Assembly: GCF_900105515.1 (NCBI RefSeq)
Contig: NZ_FNSY01000001.1
Span: forward strand, 4,514,001-4,578,000
Length of the DNA: 64,000 bases
Source of the DNA: Streptomyces sp. 2131.1
GTDB taxonomy: Bacteria; Actinomycetota; Actinomycetes; Streptomycetales; Streptomycetaceae
Direction of reading: 5' to 3'
How positions within the stretch are numbered: position 1 is the stretch's first letter; each line of letters opens with the position of its first letter. Both the position numbers and the translations under genes were made by a program. The notes under the pieces were generated by a model. That model was not told the origin of the DNA and did no database searches. It worked only from the letters and a program-made list of their open reading frames with translations. Below, in pieces: positions 8,896 to 15,944 of this stretch.

Positions 8896-8933
8896 GTGGG
8901 AGGCCGCCCGGGGAGGAGCCCGGCGCCTCCCAC
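8896..8933. terminator. Bidirectional hairpin between convergent genes
   Basis: GTGGGAGG and CCTCCCAC form the outer stem and CCCGG/CCGGG continue it inside, with a GAGGAG loop. It sits between the convergent DUF1707 and esterase genes. There is no T-run, as usual for Streptomyces terminators. Confidence 0.6.
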
Positions 8934-8943
8934 CCGGTCGGCG

Positions 8944-10191
8944 TCAGAGCGCGCCGGTCGTCGCCCTGGTGGTGAGCAGCGGGCGGACGTCGATCTGCGC
9001 TGCCAGCCGGGCGTAGCCGGCGTCGTTCAGGTGCAGGTGGTCGCCGGAGTCGTACGCGGGGCTCAGCCGGCGCGGGTCGGCCGGGTCGCGCATCGAGAGG
9101 TCGGAGTCGATGACCTCGTCGAAGACGCCGCCTGCCCGGATCTCCGCGTTGACGCGCTCGCGCACCTCGTTCTGCGCGGGCGTCCAGGTCCGGTAGCCCC
9201 GGTACGGCATGAGGGTCGCGCCGACGACGTGCAGGCCGCGTGCGTGGGCGCGCTGGGTGAGGCCGCGCAGGGCGCCGGTGATCCGCGCGGGGTCGGTCTC
9301 CTTCGGGAACGCCTGCACGTCGTTGATGCCGAGCGCGATGACGACCGTCTTCACGCCGGAGACGCCGAGTACGTCGCGCTCGAAGCGGTCGAGGCCGCGC
9401 GGGCCGATGCGGTCGCGCAGCAGGCGGTTGCCGGCGATCCCCTCGTTGACCACCGCGTACCTGCCGTCCAGGCGGTCGGCGAGGACGTCCGGCCAGCGGG
9501 TGTTCGCGTCGGTGGTGGAGCCGGTGCCCGCGGTGAGCGAGTCGCCGAACGCGACGAGCGTCGCGGTCGCCCGTGCGTCGCCGCGTACGTCCACGGCGGT
9601 GAGGTAGCGCCACTGCGTGGTGGACCAGGTGCCGCGGTCGTCCTCGGTGTACGAGGTCTGGTGGCTGTTGGGGTGCGAGGTGACCGGGCCGTCGGCGGTG
9701 GGGGTGCGCAGGGCGACCACCATGTCGGCGTCGGCGCTGACCGGGACGGCGACGGGGTCGCTGACGGTCTGCCCACCGGCCGCGACGGTGACGGAGGGGG
9801 CTCCGCGGAACGTCACCGGGCGGGTGTTCACGGTGACGTGGTCGATGAGCAGGGGTGCCGTGCCGAAGAGGTTGGACAGGGTGAGCCGGGCCTCGGCGCC
9901 GCCGACGCTGGTGTGGACGACGTTGCGGATGACGCGCCGGCTCTGGTCCTCCGCCTGTGCCGGGTCGGCCATTCCGAGGACGGGGGCCGCAGCCCAGGTG
10001 GCGAGCCAGTGGCCGGTGGAGTGTGCCGGGGCGGCCGGGGTCCGGGCAACGCCCTGCGGGGCGGTGGTCGCGGCGGCCGTCGCCCTGGGCCCGGTGAACA
10101 GCAGGGAACCGGCGATCGCCACGGCGGCGGCGAGCGCGGCGGTTCCCGTCACGAGGGCGATGAGCAGGGCGTACCCCTGGCGCCTGGGCAT
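8944..10191 (-). CDS. Secreted SGNH/GDSL-family esterase
   Basis: 415-aa hydrolase with an N-terminal signal sequence (MPRRQGYALLIALVTG... then an Ala-rich stretch), so secreted or membrane-anchored. The SGNH blocks are clear: VAFGDSLTAG with nucleophilic Ser (block I), GIAGNRLL (block II Gly), ALGINDV (block III Asn) and DHLHLNDAGY with the catalytic Asp/His (block V). A long beta-rich region of about 190 residues precedes block I, as in Streptomyces GDSL lipases. Substrate unknown. The ATG giving MPRRQGYALL is chosen because it starts the signal peptide. Confidence 0.9.
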   Translation of the reverse strand: MPRRQGYALLIALVTGTAALAAAVAIAGSLLFTGPRATAAATTAPQGVARTPAAPAHSTGHWLATWAAAPVLGMADPAQAEDQSRRVIRNVVHTSVGGAEARLTLSNLFGTAPLLIDHVTVNTRPVTFRGAPSVTVAAGGQTVSDPVAVPVSADADMVVALRTPTADGPVTSHPNSHQTSYTEDDRGTWSTTQWRYLTAVDVRGDARATATLVAFGDSLTAGTGSTTDANTRWPDVLADRLDGRYAVVNEGIAGNRLLRDRIGPRGLDRFERDVLGVSGVKTVVIALGINDVQAFPKETDPARITGALRGLTQRAHARGLHVVGATLMPYRGYRTWTPAQNEVRERVNAEIRAGGVFDEVIDSDLSMRDPADPRRLSPAYDSGDHLHLNDAGYARLAAQIDVRPLLTTRATTGAL

Positions 10192-10355
10192 GGGCGGTGT
10201 GTCTCCTTGCGGAAAAGAGGAAAGAGAGGGGGGGTGGACCGGTTCCCATGATGCGGCAGGGCGCGGGGAACTCGACGTGCGGCCCGGGAGTAGGTCAGGT
10301 AGGCACAATGCGTAGCGGTCGCCGGGGGCTGTGCGTACGCGGACGGGTGGAGCGG

Positions 10356-11705
10356 ATGGAACGGATCGATGGGACCGGGCGGACCGAGCGGGGCGAACTG
10401 CCCCCGGGGCCCGGTGGGAGTGCGAGGCCTGCGGGCCTCGCCTCGTTCGCGTACACGGCGGCGGACGAGGAGAAGCGTCGTGGCGTACGCCGTATGAAGA
10501 CCACGGCCACCGGCCTCCTTCTGCTGGTCGCGCTGGTGTACGTCCTCGCCACCTGGGCGAAGAACGAGGGGGTGGGCGGCTGGCCGGGCTTCGTCGCCGC
10601 GGCCGCCGAGGCGGGCATGGTGGGTGCGTTGGCCGACTGGTTCGCGGTCACCGCCCTCTTCAAGCGTCCGCTGGGTCTGCCCATTCCGCACACCGCCATC
10701 ATTCCCACCAAGAAGGACCAGCTGGGGGCCTCCCTCGGTTCCTTCGTCGGCGAGAACTTTCTCTCCGGGGACGTCGTACGTGACCGGATTCACTCCCTGG
10801 GCATCGGTCGCCGGGTCGGCGGCTGGCTCGCGGAGCCGGCCCACGCGGACCGGGTGACGGCCGAGCTGGCGACCGCGTTGCGCGGGGCGCTCACCGTCCT
10901 GCGGGACGCGGATGTGCAGGCCGTCGTCGGTGAGGCGATCACCCGGCGGGCGAATGCGGCGGAGATCGGTCCCGGGCTCGGCAAGATGCTGGAGAAGATC
11001 GTCGCGGACGGCGGCCACCGCAAGCTCGTCGACCTGGTCTGCGCCCGGGCGCACGACTGGCTGGTGCTGCACGGCGACTCGGTGATGGACGCGGTGCAGG
11101 GCGGGGCGCCGGGCTGGACGCCCCGGTTCGTGGACAAGCGGGTCGGGGAGCGGGTCTACAAGGAGCTGCTGCGCTTCGTCACCGAGATGCGGGACATGCC
11201 GGGCCACCCGGCGCGCGGCTCCATCGACACGTTCCTCGCGGACTTCGCGGCCGACCTCCAGACCGATTCGGAGACCCGGGACCGGGTGGAGCGGCTGAAG
11301 TCGGAGGTCCTGGGGCGCGGCGAGGTCCAGGACGTCATCGCCTCGGCCTGGGCGTCGGTGCGGGCGATGGTGATCGCGGCGGCGGAGGACGAGCAGAGCG
11401 AGCTGCGGCTGCGCGCCCGGGCCTCCCTGATGTCGCTGGGTGCCCGGCTGGCGACGGACGAGCGGCTCCAGGGGAAGCTGGAGGGGTGGCTGGAGGACGC
11501 GGCGGTGTACGTCGTGACGACGTACCGGGCGGAGATCACGTCGCTGATCAGCGACACGGTGGCCGGCTGGGACGCGGACCAGACCTCGCGGAAGATCGAG
11601 GCCCACATCGGGCGTGACCTTCAGTTCATCCGGATCAACGGCACGGTGGTGGGGGCGCTGGCGGGGCTGGCGATCTACACGGTGTCGTGGGCGCTCTGGG
11701 GGTGA
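10356..11705 (+). CDS. DUF445 family membrane-associated protein
   Basis: Protein of the DUF445 (YjiN-like) family with hydrophobic segments at both ends: one at ATGLLLLVALVYVLATWA and one at the extreme C-terminus. The central part is helical with charged residues, and the family signature GALADWFAVTALFKRPLGLPIPHTAIIP is present. Family function is unestablished. The start is uncertain: in-frame candidates are ATG 10308, GTG 10347 and ATG 10356; the last has GGAG just upstream and is adopted, giving 449 aa. Confidence 0.85.
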   Translation: MERIDGTGRTERGELPPGPGGSARPAGLASFAYTAADEEKRRGVRRMKTTATGLLLLVALVYVLATWAKNEGVGGWPGFVAAAAEAGMVGALADWFAVTALFKRPLGLPIPHTAIIPTKKDQLGASLGSFVGENFLSGDVVRDRIHSLGIGRRVGGWLAEPAHADRVTAELATALRGALTVLRDADVQAVVGEAITRRANAAEIGPGLGKMLEKIVADGGHRKLVDLVCARAHDWLVLHGDSVMDAVQGGAPGWTPRFVDKRVGERVYKELLRFVTEMRDMPGHPARGSIDTFLADFAADLQTDSETRDRVERLKSEVLGRGEVQDVIASAWASVRAMVIAAAEDEQSELRLRARASLMSLGARLATDERLQGKLEGWLEDAAVYVVTTYRAEITSLISDTVAGWDADQTSRKIEAHIGRDLQFIRINGTVVGALAGLAIYTVSWALWG

Positions 11706-11727
11706 GGGGGCCCCGGGGCGGGGCCGT

Positions 11728-11758
11728 GTGAGGGGCGGCCGGCGGCCCGCGCCCTCAC
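11728..11758. terminator. Hairpin between convergent genes
   Basis: GTGAGGG (11728-11734) pairs with CCCTCAC (11752-11758) around a GC-rich interior that can extend the stem. It lies between the DUF445 gene and the small membrane protein gene. No T-run. Confidence 0.5.
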
Positions 11759-11780
11759 CGCGCCCGGAGGGCGCCCCGGC

Positions 11781-12083
11781 TCAGGCCGACCGGCGGGTGA
11801 CCGCCCAGGACGCGGCGGCGACCGTGCCGGCCACGGTGAAGACGGCGGGCCAGGCGCCGACCTTCTTGGCCAGCGGGTGCGAGCCCGCGAACGCGGCGAC
11901 GTACGCGGTGGTCAGCGCGACGGCCGCGCGCGGGCCCGCCTGCCGGTTCCACTCGTACGCGGCGACGCCGCCCGCCGCGGCGAGCGCGACCCCGCCCAGC
12001 GGCCGCTTGCGGGTCCATCGCGCGACGGCGTAACCGCCGACCAGTCCGCCCGCCGCCACCGCCGCTGCCGGCACCTTCGCCAT
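11781..12083 (-). CDS. Small hypothetical membrane protein
   Basis: 100-aa protein with three probable hydrophobic segments (AAAVAAGGLVGGYAVA, GGVALAAAGGVAAYEW, and VALTTAYVAAFAG onward) separated by short basic loops. I do not recognise a named family; the composition is typical of small actinobacterial membrane proteins. The ATG is fixed by GGAGGTGA ending 5 nt upstream. Divergent from the MFS transporter gene. Confidence 0.7.
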   Translation of the reverse strand: MAKVPAAAVAAGGLVGGYAVARWTRKRPLGGVALAAAGGVAAYEWNRQAGPRAAVALTTAYVAAFAGSHPLAKKVGAWPAVFTVAGTVAAASWAVTRRSA

Positions 12084-12210
12084 CGCGGTCACCTCCGTCT
12101 ACGTCCATGTCAAGGGTGTGCGCCCGGCGTACGCGTACGCGCCGGCCGCCTCGCGCCGCACCGGCGCCCGGATCGAGGCTAACTCGCGCTTCCGCCCTCC
12201 CGTCGCCGAG

Positions 12211-12255
12211 GGGGTGCACAAGCGTTTACCCTGGGGGTGAACAGTCGTGCACCCC
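12211..12255 (+). promoter_or_regulatory. Inverted repeat in MFS/TetR promoter region
   Basis: GGGGTGCAC (12211-12219) is repeated in inverted form as GTGCACCCC (12247-12255), 27 nt apart, just upstream of the MFS transporter whose operon includes a TetR regulator. The spacing would place two half-sites or two dimers across a promoter, so an autoregulatory operator is plausible. Inference from position only. Confidence 0.35.
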
Positions 12256-12358
12256 CTCATGCGCCGCCGAGCCCGCAACGGAGAGACATGCCCGCGGACA
12301 TACCCGCCCCGCCGCCTCCACGGCCCCCGCGGTCCAGGCCCCGCACCCGCGCTTCGCG

Positions 12359-13798
12359 GTGGGGGTGCTGGCCTTCTGCGGGGTCGTCGTCGCGGTCATG
12401 CAGACGATCGTCGTCCCGCTGCTCCCGCACATTCCCGAGCTGACCGGCGCCACCCCGGCCGCCGCGAGCTGGCTGGTCACCGTCACGCTGCTCACCGGCG
12501 CGGTGTTCACGCCCGTCCTCGGCCGGGTCGGCGACATGTACGGCAAGCGGCGGGTGCTCGTCGCCTCGCTCGCGGTGCTCGTGGTCGGCTCGGTGCTGTG
12601 CGGGGCGAGCTCGCACATCGGGGTGCTGATCACCGGCCGCGCGCTCCAGGGCGCCGCCATCGCCGTCGTACCGCTGGGCATCAGCATCCTGCGCGACGAA
12701 CTGCCGCCCGAGCGCGTGCTGGCCGCCGTCGCGCTGATGAGCTCCACCCTCGGCATCGGCGCCGCCGTCGGCCTGCCGATCGCCGCGCTGGTCGTGGAGA
12801 ACTTCGACTGGCACACGATGTTCTGGGTCTCCGGCGCGATCGGCCTCCTCGACATCGTGCTCGTCCTGACCTGCGTACCGGAGTCCCCGCTGCGCTCCCG
12901 CGGCCGCTTCGACGTGCTCGGCGCCCTCGGCCTGTCGGGTGCGCTCGTCTGCCTGCTGCTCGCGGTGACGCAGGGCGGCGACTGGGGCTGGACCTCGGGC
13001 CGGACGCTCGGACTGCTCGTGACGGCCGTCGTGGTGGCGCTGATCTGGGGGGCGTACGAGCTCCGCGTCGCGACGCCCATGGTCGACCTCAGGGTCTCCG
13101 CCCGGCCGGCAGTCCTCCTCACCAACATCGCGGCCCTGCTCATCGGTTTCGCCTTCTACGCCAACTCGCTGGTCACCGCCCAGATGGTGCAGGAGCCCAA
13201 GGCCACCGGGTACGGGCTCGGCGCCTCGCTCGTCGTCAGCGGCCTGTGCCTGCTGCCGGGCGGTGTCGCCATGGTGGCGCTGTCCCCGGTCTCCGCCCGG
13301 ATCTCCGCCAAGCACGGCCCCAAGGTCAGCCTCGCGCTGGCGGCCGGGATCATCGCCACCGGATACGGGGTGCGGTACTTCACCAGCCACAGCCTGTGGC
13401 TCATCATCGCGGGCGCCACCGTCGTCGCCTCCGGCACCGCCATCGCGTACTCGGCGCTCCCCGCCCTCGTGATGCGCGGCGTCCCCGTCAGCGAGACCGG
13501 CGCGGCCAACGGCCTGAACACCCTCATGCGCTCGATCGGCCAGGCGTTCTGCAGCGCGACGGTGGCCGCCGTGCTCGCCAACATCACCTTCCGGGCGGGG
13601 GGCAGGACCGCGCCGACGCTCCACGCGTACCAACTGGTCTTCGTGATCGCGGCGGGCGCCGCACTGCTCGCCCTGCTGGTCACGCTCATGCTGCCGGGCG
13701 GCAGGCCCGCCGGGGCGGGTACGGTCGAGGAGAGCCGCAAGGCGCCGGGCACCCTGACGGGGGGTGCGCGGCCGGCGGGAATCCAGGAGGGTGCATGA
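12359..13798 (+). CDS. DHA2-type MFS drug efflux transporter, 5' end possibly frameshifted
   Basis: Multidrug-type major facilitator with about 14 helices, the DHA2 layout. Seen: helix 1 VGVLAFCGVVVAVMQTIVVPLLPHI, motif A GRVGDMYGKRRVL, and motif C-like GIGAAVGLPIAALV in helix 5. The best start by ribosome site is ATG 12288 (MPADIPA...), but it is in another frame. The transporter frame has no ATG/GTG between the far-upstream 12107 and GTG 12359. Frame 12288 joins the transporter frame if one base is missing near 12303-12310. The GTG is given as the minimal intact start. ATGA overlap with the TetR gene. Confidence 0.8.
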   Translation: MGVLAFCGVVVAVMQTIVVPLLPHIPELTGATPAAASWLVTVTLLTGAVFTPVLGRVGDMYGKRRVLVASLAVLVVGSVLCGASSHIGVLITGRALQGAAIAVVPLGISILRDELPPERVLAAVALMSSTLGIGAAVGLPIAALVVENFDWHTMFWVSGAIGLLDIVLVLTCVPESPLRSRGRFDVLGALGLSGALVCLLLAVTQGGDWGWTSGRTLGLLVTAVVVALIWGAYELRVATPMVDLRVSARPAVLLTNIAALLIGFAFYANSLVTAQMVQEPKATGYGLGASLVVSGLCLLPGGVAMVALSPVSARISAKHGPKVSLALAAGIIATGYGVRYFTSHSLWLIIAGATVVASGTAIAYSALPALVMRGVPVSETGAANGLNTLMRSIGQAFCSATVAAVLANITFRAGGRTAPTLHAYQLVFVIAAGAALLALLVTLMLPGGRPAGAGTVEESRKAPGTLTGGARPAGIQEGA

Positions 13799-14370
13799 CC
13801 GGCGGCCAGGCCATCGCGACGACCCCGGCCACGGACAGCGGCACGGGCCGCGACGCCATCCTCCGCGCGGCCCGTCGGGCGTTCACCCAGCGCCCGTACG
13901 CGGAGGTGACGATCCGGGGCATCGCGGCGGACGCCGGGGTCAGCCCGTCCCTCGTGGTCAAGCACTTCGGCCGCAAGGAGGAACTGTTCAACACGGTGGC
14001 CGACTTCGGGCCGGCCGCCGCGCTCCTCCTCGACGCCCCGCTCGACGTGCTCGGCCGGCACATGGTGGTCACCCTGATCACCCGCCGCCGCGCGCTCCAG
14101 TCGGACCCGCTGCTGCGCGTCGTCTTCTCCCTGGGCAACCAGGACGAACGCTCCCTGCTCCGCGACCGCTTCCACGAACAGGTCACCGACGCGCTGACCG
14201 CCCGCCTCCCCGGCGAGGACCGCGCCCTGCGCGCGGAGCTCCTGGCCGGCCACCTGCTGGGCCTCGGCGCGACACTGAGCCTCCACCGCGAGGGAGCGGG
14301 GGCGTCCGCGACACCGGAACGCATCGCGGACCTGTACGCACCGGCGCTCCAGAGCCTGATCACGGGCTGA
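13795..14370 (+). CDS. TetR-family transcriptional regulator
   Basis: 191-aa one-component repressor. The HTH is at about residues 24-68 (RDAILRAARRAF ... VTIRGIAADAGVSPSLVVKHFGRKEELF), and the remainder is the helical ligand-binding/dimerisation domain. It starts within the stop of the MFS transporter (ATGA), with GGAGG upstream, so it very likely controls the efflux gene, perhaps through the inverted repeat upstream of that gene. Ligand unknown. Confidence 0.9.
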   Translation: MTGGQAIATTPATDSGTGRDAILRAARRAFTQRPYAEVTIRGIAADAGVSPSLVVKHFGRKEELFNTVADFGPAAALLLDAPLDVLGRHMVVTLITRRRALQSDPLLRVVFSLGNQDERSLLRDRFHEQVTDALTARLPGEDRALRAELLAGHLLGLGATLSLHREGAGASATPERIADLYAPALQSLITG

Positions 14371-14381
14371 CCCACACGCGG

Positions 14382-14387
14382 TATGGT
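14382..14387 (+). promoter_or_regulatory. Probable -10 element for lipoprotein gene
   Basis: TATGGT lies 26 bases before the ATG of the small lipoprotein gene and matches a Streptomyces -10 hexamer. A GGGGGG ribosome site follows. No clear -35 is seen. Confidence 0.35.
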
Positions 14388-14413
14388 CTGGGCCAACCGA
14401 TCAGGGGGGTCGC

Positions 14414-14923
14414 ATGTCTGTCCGTACCCGTACCCGTGCCCGCGTACGCGCGAGCCTGGCGGTGACCGCCGTACTCCTGGCGACCGCCACGGCCTGCTCG
14501 GAGGCGACGACCTCGCAGGGCCCCGGCGCCGACGTCCCGTACGTCGCCCCGTCGGTGAACGCCGCCGCGGCCGACGCCCAGGAGGAGGCGGAGGACGCGC
14601 CGAGGACGGAGCCGCCGAACCCCGGCCCCGAGGCCGTGCGCGACGCGTTCGCCGGCCTCCAGGCCACGTACCACGACAGCTGTGAGCCGGGGCACGACTG
14701 CGCGTACTTCCTGGGCCGGATCAGCTCCGAACTGACCGGGCTGGCCGCGTCGATGAAGGCGGACGACCCGGCGCACTTCAGCGAACCGCTGAAGTGGCTC
14801 GCCGCCCTGGACAAGGCGGTGGCCGACGACACGACCAGCCTGGAGGACGACCGGGACAAGCTGATCGGTACGCGTGACCGGATCAACCAGTGGATGCAGG
14901 GGCATCCGGAGGACTATCGCTGA
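14414..14923 (+). CDS. Small secreted lipoprotein, unknown function
   Basis: 169-aa protein with an arginine-rich N-terminus, a hydrophobic core and a lipobox ending at Cys29 (ATATAC-S), so exported and lipid-anchored. The mature part is acidic, with a helical C-terminal half (LSSELTGLAAS... , EDDRDKLIGTRDRINQWM) and two cysteines in SCEPGHDCAY that may pair. No family recognised. Its last 41 bp overlap the 3' end of the downstream minus-strand immunity gene, and a copy of its final 63 bases recurs 591 bp further on. Confidence 0.8.
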   Translation: MSVRTRTRARVRASLAVTAVLLATATACSEATTSQGPGADVPYVAPSVNAAAADAQEEAEDAPRTEPPNPGPEAVRDAFAGLQATYHDSCEPGHDCAYFLGRISSELTGLAASMKADDPAHFSEPLKWLAALDKAVADDTTSLEDDRDKLIGTRDRINQWMQGHPEDYR

Positions 14924-15353
14924 CCCGGGGGACCGGGTTCCGGGGATCGTCGATGTCGACCGCGAGCTCGAACTCGGCGGACGAGTAGGAAATAGCGACG
15001 TTCCCCAACACTCGAATCCGGGTGAATGGATTGGACTCCGCGAAGAAAATCGCCCAGATCAGCTTACGGTCGGTAGTCAGACGGACGATGAACCCCTCCG
15101 AACCGTACGACCCCTCGCCGCCCCACAGCAGCCCCCTGTCCCCCAGGTCTGCGACGGCGCGCCCGTCGACCGAGGACACCCAGGCCGGGTTCTCCGCCAG
15201 CATCGCGTCGAGATCGAAGGGATCGAGCACCGCGAGGCGGGCCGGCGCCCCGGAGATGAGGGCGACCTCGTAGGAACGCCCGTCGGCGAAGTGGAGCGCG
15301 TCCGCGATGGGAAGCTGGTAGCCCTCCTCCCACAGCCGTTCGATCGTGGTCAT
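14883..15353 (-). CDS. Putative immunity protein (distal, duplicated copy)
   Basis: 156-aa soluble acidic protein, the same length as the immunity protein next to the Rhs toxin and about two-thirds identical to it. Shared blocks: MTTIERLWE, FADGRSY, PFDxDAMLAE, GLLWGGEG, TDRKLIWA; the final 31 residues are identical. The start codon overlaps the stop of an Rhs-tip remnant (ATGA). The last 13 codons are antisense to the lipoprotein C-terminus. Role inferred from position: neutralising a former or related toxin tip. The immunity family was not identified. Confidence 0.75.
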   Translation of the reverse strand: MTTIERLWEEGYQLPIADALHFADGRSYEVALISGAPARLAVLDPFDLDAMLAENPAWVSSVDGRAVADLGDRGLLWGGEGSYGSEGFIVRLTTDRKLIWAIFFAESNPFTRIRVLGNVAISYSSAEFELAVDIDDPRNPVPRVSDSPPDAPASTG

Positions 15354-15433
15354 TTCTTCTCGTACTTCCCGTTGCGCACGGGCTGCGGCCTTTCTTTCAG
15401 CCCGGCGAGGGGGGTTGGTTCGCCGAATTCGTT
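15350..15433 (-). pseudogene. Displaced remnant of an Rhs toxin C-terminal tip
   Basis: The 27 codons before the distal immunity gene read NEFGEPTPLAGLKERPQP then VRNGKYEKK and stop. They align with the end of the intact Rhs protein (NELGEPVPPTGLQERPQH then VRNGKCKKK). The stop overlaps the immunity ATG exactly as in the intact locus. Upstream of it the frame passes into the duplicated lipoprotein tail, so no complete toxin remains. Confidence 0.8.
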
Positions 15434-15451
15434 CTGGAGCACCGCAAGCGG

Positions 15452-15514
15452 CTGATCGGCACGCGCGACCGGATCAACCAGTGGATGCAGGGGCATCCGG
15501 AGGACTATCGCTGA
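15452..15514 (+). pseudogene. Duplicated 3' fragment of the lipoprotein gene
   Basis: Encodes LIGTRDRINQWMQGHPEDYR and a stop, the same C-terminus as the lipoprotein gene 591 bp upstream, with only silent-looking changes at the start. It has no start or signal sequence and is read antisense by the end of the proximal immunity gene. It marks the junction of the tandem duplication. Confidence 0.8.
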
Positions 15515-15944
15515 CCCGGGGGACCGGGTTCCGGGGATCGTCGATGTCAACCGCGAGCTCGAACTCCGCGGTCGAGTGGCACGTAGCGACGTTCCCCCGC
15601 ACCTGGATTTGGTCGAAGGGATTGGAGTCCGCGAAGAAGACCGCCCAGATCAGCTTGCGGTCGGCTGTCAGACGGGCGACGAACCCGTCCGCGCCCATCG
15701 TGCCCTCGCCGCCCCACAGCAGCCCCCCGTCTCCCAGTTCCACAACGGCGAGCACGCCCACCGCGGAGACCCAGGACGGGTCCTCCGCCAGCATCGCGTC
15801 GACGTCGAAGGGTTCGAGCACCGTGAGGCCCGCAGGCGCTCCAGGAGTGATGTCCACGTCGTAGGAACGCCCGTCGGCGAAGTAGAGCCCGTCCTCGGCG
15901 GGAAGCTCGTAGTCCCCCTCCCACAGCCTTTCGATCGTGGTCAT
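15474..15944 (-). CDS. Putative immunity protein for the Rhs toxin (proximal copy)
   Basis: 156-aa soluble protein encoded directly after the Rhs toxin; its ATG overlaps the Rhs stop (ATGA), the coupling expected of toxin-immunity pairs. It contains MTTIERLWEGDYELP, FADGRSYDV, GGLLWGGEG and RKLIWAVFF. Its paralogue is the next gene on the strand. By analogy with polymorphic toxin loci it should bind and inactivate the toxin tip in the cytoplasm. Immunity family not identified from sequence alone. Confidence 0.8.
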   Translation of the reverse strand: MTTIERLWEGDYELPAEDGLYFADGRSYDVDITPGAPAGLTVLEPFDVDAMLAEDPSWVSAVGVLAVVELGDGGLLWGGEGTMGADGFVARLTADRKLIWAVFFADSNPFDQIQVRGNVATCHSTAEFELAVDIDDPRNPVPRVSDSPPDAPASTG

